Shown here piece after piece: positions 34,294 through 44,941 of a stretch of 64,000 bases of DNA. Origin of the DNA: Polytrichum commune (taxonomy: Eukaryota; Streptophyta; Polytrichopsida; Polytrichales; Polytrichaceae); the NCBI GenBank assembly GCA_950295325.1, contig OX485803.1, positions 67,285,554-67,349,553 on the forward strand, written 5' to 3'. Within the stretch, counting starts at the first letter, position 1. Every line of letters begins with the position of its first letter. Under the pieces are notes generated by a model. It made no database searches. It was given only the letters and a program-made list of their open reading frames with translations, and was not told the DNA's origin. Both the position numbers and the translations under genes were made by a program.

Positions 34294-35066
34294 TATGATT
34301 GGGGAGAACCGGCAGTTAGTAACAGATGAAGCGGTTGAGTTTGAGAAATAACCGGTTGAAGTTCAAGAATTCAGGAGAGTTACCGATCACTTTAGAGGAA
34401 TGTATGGAATACACCTGAAATCAATACAGAAAAACCAAAGGATGTCAACATGTAACCAGTTGGACTTGCAAACACGTGGACCTCAACTGATTATGCCCAA
34501 CAAAAATCTCCCCCATCACTGCCCTGGTGTGTGCTTGCGGTCCTCATGTGCTTTTATTACTCCTCCGTGTGCCTGTGTTGGACCCCCCTGCCTGCCTATC
34601 TATCATCCGTACCAGGATCGAAAACAAGCCGTACAGTTTCGTGTGTTTTTTTTCCCTGTGCTGGTGAAACGATTGTCGGTGTTGCTCCCGGCTTTATGGG
34701 CATCGGGGCCTTGGTTGATGAAGTGGTGGTTGGTGCATGCCCTTCCCTTCCTTACCCGTTCCTGCCCTTTCAGTCCTCGAACTGCAGGCAATTCATAAGC
34801 ACATTCTTGAAATCAGTGTCTCGGGAGGTTTTCAGGCAAGATACTCCGTCAAGATCCTCCTACTGTTTCCAGGTCCAACCGGTTTTACATGTTGTGATCT
34901 TTTCCGCTTTCCTTCATTGATTTAAGGTATGTACTGCATAGATAGAATCCTGTAGAATGATGGGTAATTCTCCTGAAGTCTTCAACGTTAATTAACTGGG
35001 TTATTTCGATTCTCAAACTCACCCGGTTCATCTGTGACCAGCGCTCGGTTCTCCCTGTTCATTGTC
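34294..35066. mobile_element. AACCGGTT family, element with long inverted arms
   Basis: The left arm (34294-34520, minus family orientation) and right arm (34795-35066, plus orientation) are inverted copies of about 200 bp. They share GGGGAGAACCG at the outer end, ACAGATGAA-CGG, TGAGTTTGAGAA, TCAGGAGAGTTACC, CAACATGTAA and GGTTGGACTTGCAAAC toward the inside. About 275 bp of C-rich sequence lies between the arms. Open frames of about 130 codons here are repeat sequence read as protein. The target duplication was not resolved. Confidence 0.7.
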
Positions 35067-36527
35067 CTTCCTTGTCGTGCCCTTTCCAACCCCTGCACGA
35101 AATTCATAAGTGATGCCTGTCTTCGAGCTGCTGCTGCTGCTGCTGATGCGAACTATGACACATGAGCTCACTGCCTGTTGGAACTTGAACACGTGGTGCA
35201 CTTTTGTGGAGGCCACGTAGTCCTCTTGGTCCGGAATAGGACCAAGCGCAGCCAGTACCTAAGCTTAGGGTACTCTGCTAAGGGTGTGGTCCGTTGTGGG
35301 CGCTTCCAACTCTGGAATCAATGTCTTGGCGACCGGATCGGATCAGGAGTTGATGTTTTCATCCACGTCGCATGCATTTTTGTCGCGACAATTCACTGTT
35401 ATCTCAAGTTCTCGAGTGAGAGGTCGAAATGCAAAAGTTATGAGATGTGGAAGTGAAGATTCTCCTTTCTTTCAACAATCACGTACTAGGTTCTCCCAAG
35501 CGCGTTAACTGTTGAGCCTGGACTTAGAATGCGACATTTTTTTGTATTCTGAGCACATTATCCAATGTCATGTATCTTTTTGAGCACTACACGCCTCCGG
35601 GTGGGCACTTGGAAAAGTTAGAAAACCCGGCGAGTTGAATTATAGGTTCTAATTAACAAACTAGGAAGATGTATGTTCTGGTACAACCATTTTCCTGGGG
35701 GTGGGGGTGGGGGGCAATATAGGTAAGAGATGGCCTAATCTTAAAATGGTTGTGGCCCTTTCAATGTAGGTTTAAATTTCTTATTACATTAGAATTAGTC
35801 TAATAAAACTACGAATCAAAAAAAGTAATATTCTTTTGCTATGTGTATTGTGCATGTCATGTACTCTTAAAATAATACCCTCTTGTGTACACACTTGAGT
35901 AGGTACACCATGTGGCCAACATTGAGTGCATTCCTCGCGAAATATATTAGTGGTTTTGTTCTGCAAGTTTATTCCACTTTGACGTTATAACAAGGTTCCA
36001 TCTAATTGATTTCCATATAGACAACTCTTCATCTATCATACATAACAAAACATCATCCATTGATACCTTGCATATTATGAAACAATATTTCCTTATGACG
36101 TTGGGAATTTTTTTTCAAGTGGATTCATTGTAGCTTTTCAAGCGATTTTACTTGGGTGATAAATCCATCATAGAATCCTATAATCCAAACTTTCAAGTGT
36201 GCTAAACTTATGATTGCCAAGTGTGTTAATTACACATGTCCGTCTCTTACAACTGATTGATGTGTTTGTGCCATGCAAGATGTTAGCATAACGATATCTT
36301 TTGCATAATCTTGTACAAGCAACAAGAGGGAGTCAAGCATGCACTCCTTGAGTAGATTGGTTTGAAGCTCGAGCATTATCAAATGTTGAGGTAGTAGTCA
36401 CACCAATTTTTTTGTTAATACCATTTCTTTAGATTATTTTTTATAAGGTCCTCTGATATTGGATCAAATGTATATGAATCCCAAATAGCGCAATTGGTAA
36501 TCACTCGATTAAGATCATTCAAATTGT
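35067..36527. other. No gene assigned
   Basis: Includes a G-rich patch at 35697-35713 and a block at 35390-35520 related to 33845-33970. Open frames at 35178-35508 overlap in two frames and show no conserved feature. Confidence 0.4.
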
Positions 36528-36700
36528 GTTGGATTTCACATCAACGTTGTCACATCCCATCACATCCTGTGATGGTGACATGATGCCGGACCCAAAAACA
36601 TCACATCGGGGGGGGGGGGGACAATTTACCTTGGGGTAAATTATCAACTATTAAATAGCAGTCACCATGTTGTGTCAACTATTCTTCAGCAGTCGTCTAG
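36528..36700. repeat. Dispersed repeat shared with 19.1 kb, with G13 tract
   Basis: Same block order as 19108-19320. The pure G run (36608-36620) is longer than in the sister copy. It lies just upstream of the element at 36860. Confidence 0.7.
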
Positions 36701-36859
36701 TTTAGAAGCTGACTATTCTTGAGAAGTCATATGCCCAAATCAATTGTTTTCTAGCAATCAACACACGAAGGCGAGTGCTCTTTAATAGTCATCCAGTTTA
36801 GAAACTAACTCTTGGTGAGTAGTCGACAAGCCAAGCAATTGTTCGTGAGTAGTCAATTT

Positions 36860-37669
36860 GGGGGCATTCACGGTTGGGGTACTACTTTTGGGTGTCTAAC
36901 GGGAAAAGGACTTTTTTAGATAACTTCACATGCTTGGTATGCTTAGATTTGTATTGTGAAGCATATTTTGGATCATACCTACAATTCATACTCCATATTG
37001 AGTACACCGACAAAGTTAATTTAGAAGGAATAGGATCATCTAAGATATCATTTTGATTCCTTAAAGGACATTTAGGAGTGTTGTCTTAATTGTTCACCTT
37101 AGGATCAAGGAATGAAAAGGACAACAAGAATTAATTGAAACGATCCCAATTTTTTTCCTCACAATCATCGTTCAAGTGTGTACCAACAAAACCAAAAATG
37201 TATTGAATACCAATTGCCCAACTTTACATGTGGCACCAAACATGGCCAAAAATACATATAATCACGGCCACACCTAAAAGGAACGTCTAGTATTAGAATT
37301 GGACAAAAAAAATTATATGAATGGACACATGACACTTATACCAAGGTACCAAGATGCAAAACAAGAAATAATTGACCACCAATGCACACCTAAATAGCAA
37401 AAAATGCCATTGATGTGGCCCAAACAAGTCATTTGACCCCTTTTCAAGTTTTATGACTTATCTACTTATTTCATAGGGAATTTCTCTATTATTGGTGATT
37501 ATTTAATAAGAAATAATATCTTTCTTGATATAGCCTATGAACTATCTACCTATTTATTTAAAATTGATTGATCAAATAATAGTAAATCATGATAAACGCC
37601 AAAATCTACTAGTCCTTAAGTCCTTAAGTCCTTTGTCCCAAAAGTGGTACCTCAACCGTGAATGCCCCC
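36860..37669. mobile_element. 810-bp TIR element, unclassified
   Basis: The left terminus GGGGGCATTCACGGTTGGGG, continuing GTACTACTTTTGGG, is matched in reverse complement at the right end (37636-37669) with few mismatches. The inverted repeat is about 34 bp. ATTT lies directly outside both ends (36856-36859 and 37670-37673) and may be the target duplication. The interior is AT-rich with no transposase. A similarly G-rich inverted terminus occurs in PIF/Harbinger and hAT groups, but the duplication size does not fix the class. Confidence 0.75.
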
Positions 37670-37686
37670 ATTTGTCAATTGCATGT

Positions 37687-37704
37687 CCCCCCCCCCCCCC
37701 CCCC
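37687..37704. repeat. Poly-C tract (18)
   Basis: Eighteen consecutive C, 18 bases outside the right end of the 810-bp element. Confidence 0.9.
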
Positions 37705-38666
37705 AAATAGATACGTGGCGTCCATAGGTTGGGTGGGGAGTGGTCACATCCAATCAACACCTTCCCCGTGAGTATATATGGACCCTACTTCCATTCCACC
37801 CCTCACTTAGCCATTGCTATGGTAGGTCCATGGTTGTTGAACAATCATTACCATTCAGAGACCGAGGTGAGTTGGAAGGCCCACATTGTGGGTTTGTGTT
37901 TAGGTTTTGTACTTTATTGGACCCCATTGACTTAGGTCCAGTGACCATTGCATTTCAAGCACTCTCATTGTTGGAAAAAGGCAAAGTTGGTCCAAGTTCG
38001 CTTCATACTACACTTGAGGGACCGACAAAATAAGTAAATGCAAGATGGATGTAAAGTCTACATGGATTCCTACTTGGCATCAACTGGATTATGTTTCATG
38101 GCCACTTGGATTATTTTCAAAAACCACATCTTGGAGGTAGGCCTAACACAGAATCGGGAGACCATGGCACTTTGGAATCTCACAACCATTGATCTATTAT
38201 ATTTTATCATGTGTAAGGACCCCACATTAATAGAAATTCATTGAAATAGCATTTGGTTGGGGGCCGATCACATATGACTTCACACTACACTCGAGGGCCT
38301 AGACCACACTACATGATTTTAAAAGTGTCTTGGGATGGCCTTTGGACACTTTTTGGGGGCTCTCACAATTTCATGGTCACAGCTCTTGGCTTGTGTGTGA
38401 AGTGGCCCTTCCGTATGTCATGCATACATACATTCTTCATTCTACATGTGAGCCCATAATGCATTGTGGCCACTTCTATTAATTAAAAAAATGGGATAGA
38501 GTTTTGAAATATTATTGGAATTTGTAAAATGTAAACATGTATTTTGGAAATATTTTAAATAATAGGATAATGTCTAATCGACGTAAGCGTAGCCTTTATT
38601 TTAGAAGCGCTTTCATTCTAGATCAAATTAATTTAAGGCAAACAAATGTTTGTTTTAGCGACAACA
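37705..38666. other. No gene assigned
   Basis: Contains overlapping short frames (37729-38033, 38038-38244, 38253-38459), none with features. Text around 38390 (GTGTGAAGTGGCCCTT) resembles 16450, hinting at an old shared repeat. Confidence 0.4.
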
Positions 38667-39590
38667 ATGGCAAATGAAGAGAACACAACACCGGAACCTC
38701 TGCGTGGTGGGGAATTGGGATCAGGGGGGCTCCCATATGGACTCTGAGGTCGATATTGGGAGGTACACCCAAAAGAAGAAGATCAATTACACCAGGGTGT
38801 AGACCACAACCCATCAATTTGGAGGTGGCACGAGATACTAACATTCTTGCTACTCCTGGATGGTGGAATGAGAGGGGTATGTGGAGTGTATAATATTGTC
38901 TGAAGGTATGTGGAGTGAACACATCTGATGAGGATGTTTGTTCCCAGCGTGAACGTCAATCAAATGTCCAAACATAAGTATGGGTTATGCAAGGAGGTGA
39001 GCCATAAGATTTTTGGAAACCAGTGCAAGGACGTTTGGGAGTATATATGGGGGGGACAAATGGACTTTGATCATGGGCATATGCCCATGTGGTTGTGCCA
39101 AATTTTGTATGCTAAGGTCATATTAACTCACTAGTCAACTTGGATGAGCTTGAGAAACTTAGGAGTCCCTATGAACAAATGGCATGATCGTTGATTTCTA
39201 TTCACCTCATGACCACCCATGACTTTATGTACCTGATGGGCTTCTAGTCGATGCGCAACATATACCTAGCATTGATTAAGATACAAGACCCGAAGATGAA
39301 TTCCAACGGGCAACCGTGGTATCATCTCGCATTGTGAAACCTCCAGCCACACCAGCCTTGTTATGGCCATGAGTTGGAGCGTGGGATCAAGGATGGAAGT
39401 TTCTATAGCATATGTACTCATTAGCTCGTTGTGTATTGGAGCCTATTTTGAAAGTTGGGTGGAACTTTTGAGACCTTCTCTTTCCACCTCAAAAGGACCT
39501 CAAAAAAATCTAAAATAAGATTGCACAGGGTACCCTCTATCTTGAATTTTGGATCAACCTACGCAAGGCTAGCTTGGCCCACCCATCCTG
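38667..39590 (+). pseudogene. Decayed coding region, possibly SANT/trihelix-like
   Basis: From an ATG at 38667 the plus strand carries protein-like text spread over two or three frames with several in-frame stops. A segment around 38980-39060 contains KYGLCKEVSHKIFGNQCKDVW. The order of aromatic and QC residues recalls the third helix region of Myb/SANT or trihelix DNA-binding domains. Such domains occur in plant trihelix factors and in the second protein of PIF/Harbinger transposons. Further downstream (39130-39500) two frames alternate in coherence, which suggests further frameshifts. The resemblance is weak and unsupported by any search. It may be another transposon protein. Confidence 0.25.
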
Positions 39591-40040
39591 GTAGGACAAG
39601 CTAGAAAGTTGATATTTCATAGCCTAACGCCACTTTGTGTATGATAATTTAAGCATTAAGAAAACTTGAGTGACTTTGTGTTACTTCTCATGAACTCAGA
39701 TTTGGTACTGAACCCATGATGGTTTCATCTGCTTTATTTGACGGATAACTCTAATTTGATCAAAAGCTTCTCGGAAATTTGGACCTGAGGTAATGTCATT
39801 GCCAGGCACACTCAGTTCCCCTTATTGTTTTTCTCCTCTTTATATTGCCACATTCAACCTTGACCTTGCTCAGATTTGTAGGCCTTCTGTCTCTGGACTC
39901 ATTGGAGGAGTGTGTGGCTTGAATGGAGTTTGAGCGGATTGTTGATAACTTCCTTGCGCAGCCATTAAGAATTTGAAGACTACAAACATCTTACATTTGT
40001 ATGGTTAGTTTTTACTAAACATGTGCCGATAGCCTTCTAA

Positions 40041-41512
40041 TGCCCCCTTCCCACCTATCTTTAGCTAAGACTAAAAGTTGGTTCTAACAACCTGGCCTTC
40101 ACACCATCGACATTATCTAGTGCCGAGCCTAGTTGGTAAATGATGTGGCATGGCTTACAAGTGGAGGTTTTAAGCCTCAAGCACCGACCCTCCCATCGGT
40201 ACTTAAACATGAGGCAAGAATATAGGACCTTTAAAAGTGTCACCTCCCGCCCTTGTGATTGGTTGCTTTTTAGTCTTAGCTATGAGGGCATGAGGAGTTC
40301 CATTAACAAAAACCGATGGCAAGATAGGTGAGTAGTAATGTCGCAACCCTTGCTAGCCCCCCTTGACAATCTTGCCAATTTTCAATTCTAGCAAAGGTTA
40401 CGAGCGCTAACCATTTGCATTCCGCCATGCTAATGGTTAGCTCCTCCTACCCCGGACCTTATAGTTCATAGGAGGGAACCAACCCTCCTACTTTGCTTTC
40501 GGGACTCACCCCTTAATCGGTAACCCATTCCTAGATGTGGACTTCTGTCCATGGAAGTCCAATCCCATGTTGATCATCGCGTTGCCGGAGCAACACTACA
40601 ACAACCCGAACCATACTAGGCAACTATGGCCTCACAATGGGCCAATGCCCATGGAGGCCGTGCCGTTCGGCCTCGGGTGGGTGAGGCCACACCACCTCAC
40701 CCATATAAGCCTCTAGGACTTTACGCGGGGCCCCTACCCCACCGTCAACCAACCTCTTGTCTCTCTACCAAGAGTTGGGGCCAAGTGGACACTTTCCCTT
40801 AGCCGCTGGGCCTAGAAGCCCCCACCAGCTTCAGACCATCATAACTTCCTTGTATGATGTCTGATGTTAACATCCGACCACTCCATCTTCATCTACGCTT
40901 CACGTAGATGTCGATGGACTCCTCACTTGCCCCATTCGGGCAAGTCTTGAGGAAGTTATGCCTGTTTGAACCTTGGCAGTCCCGGGAATCACTCCCAGGC
41001 ACTGCTGTACCAGGGCGCTGTCCCGGGACAGCGCCCCACTCAAATGGCCATAACTCCTAGCTCACACCTCCACTTGAGGTGTTCTTGAGCATTCTAGAAT
41101 CACCACGCCATGGGCTACGCATAGCTCATGGCCTTACCCTTGTGTGTCCTAGTCTCCGTGGGTGGGAGGCGTTCCCAACGCCCGGGGCCCTCTCACCAAC
41201 GGCGCCACAAGTCCCGGGTGTCACTCCGGGGTCCCCCTTGTGCCCATGGTGTTTCGGGCACTCCTCATGGAGAGGTGCGCGACAAGTAAGGCATTTGGGG
41301 ATGGGACAAAAACTACCCAACATTCATTGCTTGGTAGATTAAACAATGAACATGTGTGAAAGCTACTTAACTAATCCTACTTGACAATCTTCGGAGCAAG
41401 TTCTTGTAGGTGCATTGGGATAGCCAAATGCCTCCACTATAACTGAGGAAGCTTTACCCGGTTTTTAGGAAATACTTTGGTTATTTGGTAAAAGTCAGGT
41501 GGGAAGGGGGCA
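40041..41512. mobile_element. 521-bp TIR element (TGCCCCC family), copy 2, interrupted
   Basis: Termini as in copy 1, flanked by TAA on both sides (40038-40040 and 41513-41515). Removing the 946-bp LTR and one 5-bp duplication leaves exactly 521 bp, equal to copy 1. The interior matches copy 1 on both sides of the insertion. Confidence 0.9.
40339..41284. mobile_element. Solo LTR, 946 bp
   Basis: Starts TGTCGCAACCC and ends GCGCGACA, so it has TG...CA termini. It is flanked by the 5-bp direct repeat AGTAA (40334-40338 and 41285-41289). The uninterrupted sister copies of the host element show a single AGTAA at the same place. It is clearly more GC-rich than its surroundings. No gag, pol, primer site or second LTR is present, so it is read as a solo LTR left by recombination. 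Inside are inverted motifs, including a perfect palindrome at 41013-41036 and CATAACTTCCT/AGGAAGTTATG. The Gypsy or Copia class cannot be told from the LTR alone. Confidence 0.85.
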
Positions 41513-41627
41513 TAAGAATTCCTAAACCCAAGTCATTGACTTCACCTGTTTCACCCGAAAATGTTCAAGTACACTTTAGGGTTTAATCAAGGTAAATTAA
41601 CAACAAACCTATAGGATGCATGTTTTA

Positions 41628-41639
41628 CCCCCCCCCCCC
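41628..41639. repeat. Poly-C tract (12)
   Basis: Twelve C followed by T and five C, in the spacer between the interrupted 521-bp element and the CACTA MITE. Confidence 0.85.
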
Positions 41640-41795
41640 TCCCCCTCTTCGGTAGATGATGGTAAACAAAATCCAACTAACTAGTGTTTGATCTTGTATA
41701 TAATTAATGGGACTCATCTTTGATAGGCATAGAATATACACCCAACATCATTACAATCTAACAACCACACATATCATCACATGTAGCTCTCGAAA

Positions 41796-42236
41796 CACTA
41801 TTAGGATTGTGGGACCTAGAACACACTTCCCAATCGACATCACAGGTGGTCAATTACCCCATTTACATGTATCGGGTCTAATCTAGAATTGTCATAGATT
41901 GGACCCGACACATATAAATGGGGTCATATCTTATTGACTGTCCGTGTCAAAGAAGAGAGGGAAGTATTGTATACGAGCATACCTCTCATCCATCCAACAT
42001 AGAAACCCTAAAATAGTATGCAACTCGGAGGTTGCTTTTAGAGTTGATTTGATACCATAAGTAGCTTAAAAAACCATGATTTAGTGTACTCGAAGTCATT
42101 TAAGATGAATCAACAACAGACTTGTAGGGGGCCAAGTTTTTTATGTTGGATGGATGAAAGGTACACTCGTATACGACAACTCACTCACTCCCATGTCAAA
42201 TGGGAAGTGAGTTCTAGGCCCCACAACCTAGTAATC
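41796..42236. mobile_element. CACTA-type MITE, interrupted
   Basis: The left end CACTATTAGGATTGTGGG corresponds to a right end ending CCCCACAACCTAGTAATC, with the last bases mutated. AAA flanks both sides (41793-41795 and 42237-42239), the 3-bp target size of CACTA elements. The body is a long palindrome around GTCTAAT...ATTGGACCCGAC. Without the inserted MITE it is about 190 bp, close to the 206-bp sister at 42457-42662. Confidence 0.8.
41952..42193. mobile_element. Palindromic MITE (family B), 242 bp, nested
   Basis: Long inverted arms: GTATTGTATACGAGCATACC near the left and its inverted counterpart GTACACTCGTATACGACAAC near the right, both flanked by CATCCATCCAACATA-type blocks. TGTCAAA borders both ends (41945-41951 and 42194-42200). 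The sister CACTA MITE shows the uninterrupted GTGTCAAATG. A duplication of 7 or more bases with long arms fits hAT or Mutator-type MITEs. Confidence 0.8.
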
Positions 42237-42288
42237 AAATTTGTATAGAAGTGGTAGCTAGCCAACCAACAGGGTGTTGACAACGTCC

Positions 42289-42315
42289 CCTTCCCACCTC
42301 CATTTGCTAATAACT
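42289..42315. repeat. Possible remnant terminus of the TGCCCCC family
   Basis: GTCCCCTTCCCACCTCC, followed by ATTTGCTAA, resembles the TGCCCCCTTCCCACCTGAC terminus. No partner was found. Confidence 0.3.
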
Positions 42316-42331
42316 TGGCCACATAGACAAG

Positions 42332-42345
42332 CACTACTAGGAAAG
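42332..42345. mobile_element. CACTA-like 5' terminus without partner
   Basis: CACTACTAGGAAAG is a typical CACTA/En-Spm end. Downstream (42395-42437) is a hairpin CACTGATCACGG/CCGTGATGCAGTG. The 206-bp MITE begins 125 bases on, so this may be a truncated older element. Confidence 0.4.
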
Positions 42346-42456
42346 AAAAAAAGAAAAAGTAACGCTAGTATATGATACCAGCGTGAATGCGAGCCCGTTA
42401 GCCATGCACTGATCACGGTATTCCGTGATGCAGTGTATGGTTTTATGCCTCCTGTG

Positions 42457-42662
42457 CACTACTAGGAAACATCATAACATGGGCCTAAAACACACTTTTT
42501 ATTTGACATGAGTGGTCATTAAGACATGACCCCATTTACAAGTGTCGAGTCCAATTTATGATTCTTGTAGATTGGACCCGACCACATGTAAATGGGGTCA
42601 TGCCTTAATGACTGCCCGTGTCAAATGAGAAGCGTGTTCTACGCCCCACAATCCTAGTAGTG
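42457..42662. mobile_element. CACTA-type MITE, intact, 206 bp
   Basis: Starts CACTACTAGGAAAC and ends ATCCTAGTAGTG. Nearly the whole element is one palindrome: left arm ACCCCATTTACAAGTGTCG, right arm in reverse orientation with CATGTAAATGGGGT. No clean 3-bp duplication was found (GTG and TGG outside). It has no coding capacity. Confidence 0.85.
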
Positions 42663-43174
42663 TGGTTAACATGACTTTATACACGCATGGGGCCAACCCA
42701 AGCACTAGCTCGATCGTCAAGCACTAAGCCCTCAATCCGGCCCAACTTTATCAACATTCTCTAGGCCCAAACTTGCCACTTGTAAAGCAATGAGGCCTCA
42801 CTGTAGGTCTCAATGTTCTAAAGGGAAAAGTTTAGTGAAGCAAAATCAACCTTTCATGGTTTGACGTGAGAGATGTTCATTGTCCAACGGATGAGCCCAA
42901 TCCAACCCATGTTAAGAGTTCGAGCCAAAAAAAAACCTCGTCTTGATTTTTTCAAGCTGGTTCAAAGATTTGGCACCACCTAAGACGCCACATAGAACCA
43001 ACCCCCAATATGGAACCCTTGGGCTGGATTTGATGAACCGAGCGATCCCATAGGGTGAAATCCTTGGAGTTTGGGCCGGCCCCTAAGCATAAAGTGGACA
43101 TTTAAGTAGGAAGAAGATTTAAAAAATTGTGTGAGTCACTCACTCGCTCTAGGCAATAGTCCAATGAAGGGCTA

Positions 43175-43262
43175 GGGCAAAACCACCTGTATAGTGGTTC
43201 CTTGGAGGTGAGGGTTTAGGCATCGCATCCAACAAAGAACGAGTATATGGGTTGGTTTGCGC
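43175..43262. repeat. Foldback, copy 2
   Basis: GGGCAAAACCACC, with TGGTTCCTTGGAGG, pairs with TCCAACAAAGAACGA and GGTTGGTTTGCGC. The loop is about 19 bases. It matches 26286-26368 in order and spacing. Confidence 0.6.
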
Positions 43263-43632
43263 AAATCTCCAATGAGGCCAAGAGGGAATATCTTTTGCCG
43301 ACCAGAATCCCCATACACCATGGAGCCCAGTTGCGCCTACAACACTGGTGCGGAAGCGGCGAGCTACACACCGTTCTGTCCTTTCTCCCCTCTCCCTCCA
43401 CACGCCTAAACCCTTGTTCCCCTGAAGCCCCATAAGCTTTGTGAAACAAAGCGAGAAAGAGAAAGAGATACATATATATAACATATATATCTATCTCTAT
43501 ATACGTAACTCAATCATGTTGCAGTGTGATGGCCCATCCTCACGCTTTTCTGGAACTGCACGTGTGAGACCTCAGTTTGTCTGTGGCTCCAAACTTTCCC
43601 GATCATGGACCACAATGCATGATTTATGCATA

Positions 43633-44152
43633 TGCCTCCTCCTCACCTGACTTTATCAAATAACCAAAGTTTTTTTTTAAAACCGGGTAAAGTTCCGTTG
43701 GTTATAGTGGAGGCGTCTGGCTATCCCAATGCACCTACAAGAATTTGCTCCAGAGATTGTCAAGTAGATTTTAGTTGAGTAGCTTTCACACATGGTCATT
43801 GTTTTATCTACCAAGCCATGAATGTTGGGTAGTTTTTGTCCCATCCCCAAATGCCTTACTGCTCATCTATCTTACCATCGGTTTTTGTTAATGAAGCTCC
43901 TCGTGCCCTCATAGTTAAGACTGAAAGCAACCAATCACAAGAGAGGGAGGCGACACTTTTAAAGGTCCTACATTCTTGCCTCATGTCTAGGTACCGATGG
44001 GAGGGTCGGTGCTTGAGGCTTAAAACCTCTACTTTTAAGCCATGTCACATCATTTGCCAACTAGGCTCGGCGCTAGATAATGTTGACGGTGTGAAGGCCG
44101 TGTTTTTAGAACCAACTTTTGGGCTGAGCTAAAGTTAGGTGGGGAGGGGGCA
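43633..44152. mobile_element. 521-bp TIR element (TGCCCCC family), copy 3, inverted
   Basis: 520 bp, reverse orientation relative to copies 1 and 2. Left terminus TGCCTCCTCCTCACCTGAC, right end AAAGTTAGGTGGGGAGG then GGGCA. The flanks are ATA on the left and TAA on the right, so the duplication is imperfect. A 98-codon frame (43836-44132) lies in it but is not kept open in the other copies in the same way. Confidence 0.85.
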
Positions 44153-44290
44153 TAAGGTAGACATGCTCGGTTTGGTTACTCACCTACATGGACACCTGTA
44201 GATGAAGTGGTATGTGGTGTGGTGTGGTGTGGTGTGGATCTAAGAATGGACATGCAAAAGGCGTGTGTTTAAGTGAGAGTGGATTACATG
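44153..44290. repeat. Repeat shared with 54.7 kb, with (GGTGT)n expansion
   Basis: CATAAGGTAGAC, GGACACC, GTGGTATGTGG-GTGGATCTAA and CATG-GTTTAAG follow the order seen at 54712-54840. Here GGTGT is repeated four to five times (about 44208-44236), whereas the other copy has a single GTTAGAT spacer. Confidence 0.65.
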
Positions 44291-44297
44291 TTTAGAT

Positions 44298-44320
44298 TTT
44301 TTTTTTTTTTTTTTTTTTAA
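44298..44320. repeat. Poly-T tract
   Basis: A run of more than 20 T on the plus strand. Confidence 0.85.
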
Positions 44321-44941
44321 GTTCTCTAGTCAGCGTATTGGGAGTGGGAAGGGGGGATCTATGTGATTCTTTGATGAGATGAAAATCTTCACATTGATTG
44401 ATGTATAAGATGTTCAATTGAGTTTTAAAAGTTATAAGGAATATGGTTACATGCACAATTTGGAATTACTAATCATCTCGCATGCTTAATTGCGTGTTTC
44501 ATGTCTACGAGAAGTGGGTTCAGAGTTGAAAGTGTTTGTTTAAGGCCCACTTACCTTAGAGGGAGCTAGTCCATCCAAAAGGTGAAAACATGGTGAATTG
44601 TTCTATAGATTGTAAATGAATGCTTCTAAACAAATCGACTTTAGAATTATTATCGAAGACCCCGTATTAGTCTAGTGGGATTTGATGGACATGAAATTGG
44701 GCCTCAACATGTATGAGTGTTGTTTTTACTACATGCCCTTCAACCACGATGGATGCGTTTACATAGGCACCACAAACCCAAGCCTTCAATACAAGATCGA
44801 AGAATCAACACAAAATCACTACCGTATATACCTAAATTCATACAACCCACAGTCACATCGACCCCCAAAAATCATCCTACAGTCAGTCAATGGCAACCAA
44901 ACATCAGAGAAAGTGATATCAGATACATGCTGCTACATGAC

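Noticed and set aside
34400-34920. Two overlapping frames of about 130 codons
   Set aside because: They lie within the inverted arms and spacer of an AACCGGTT-family element.
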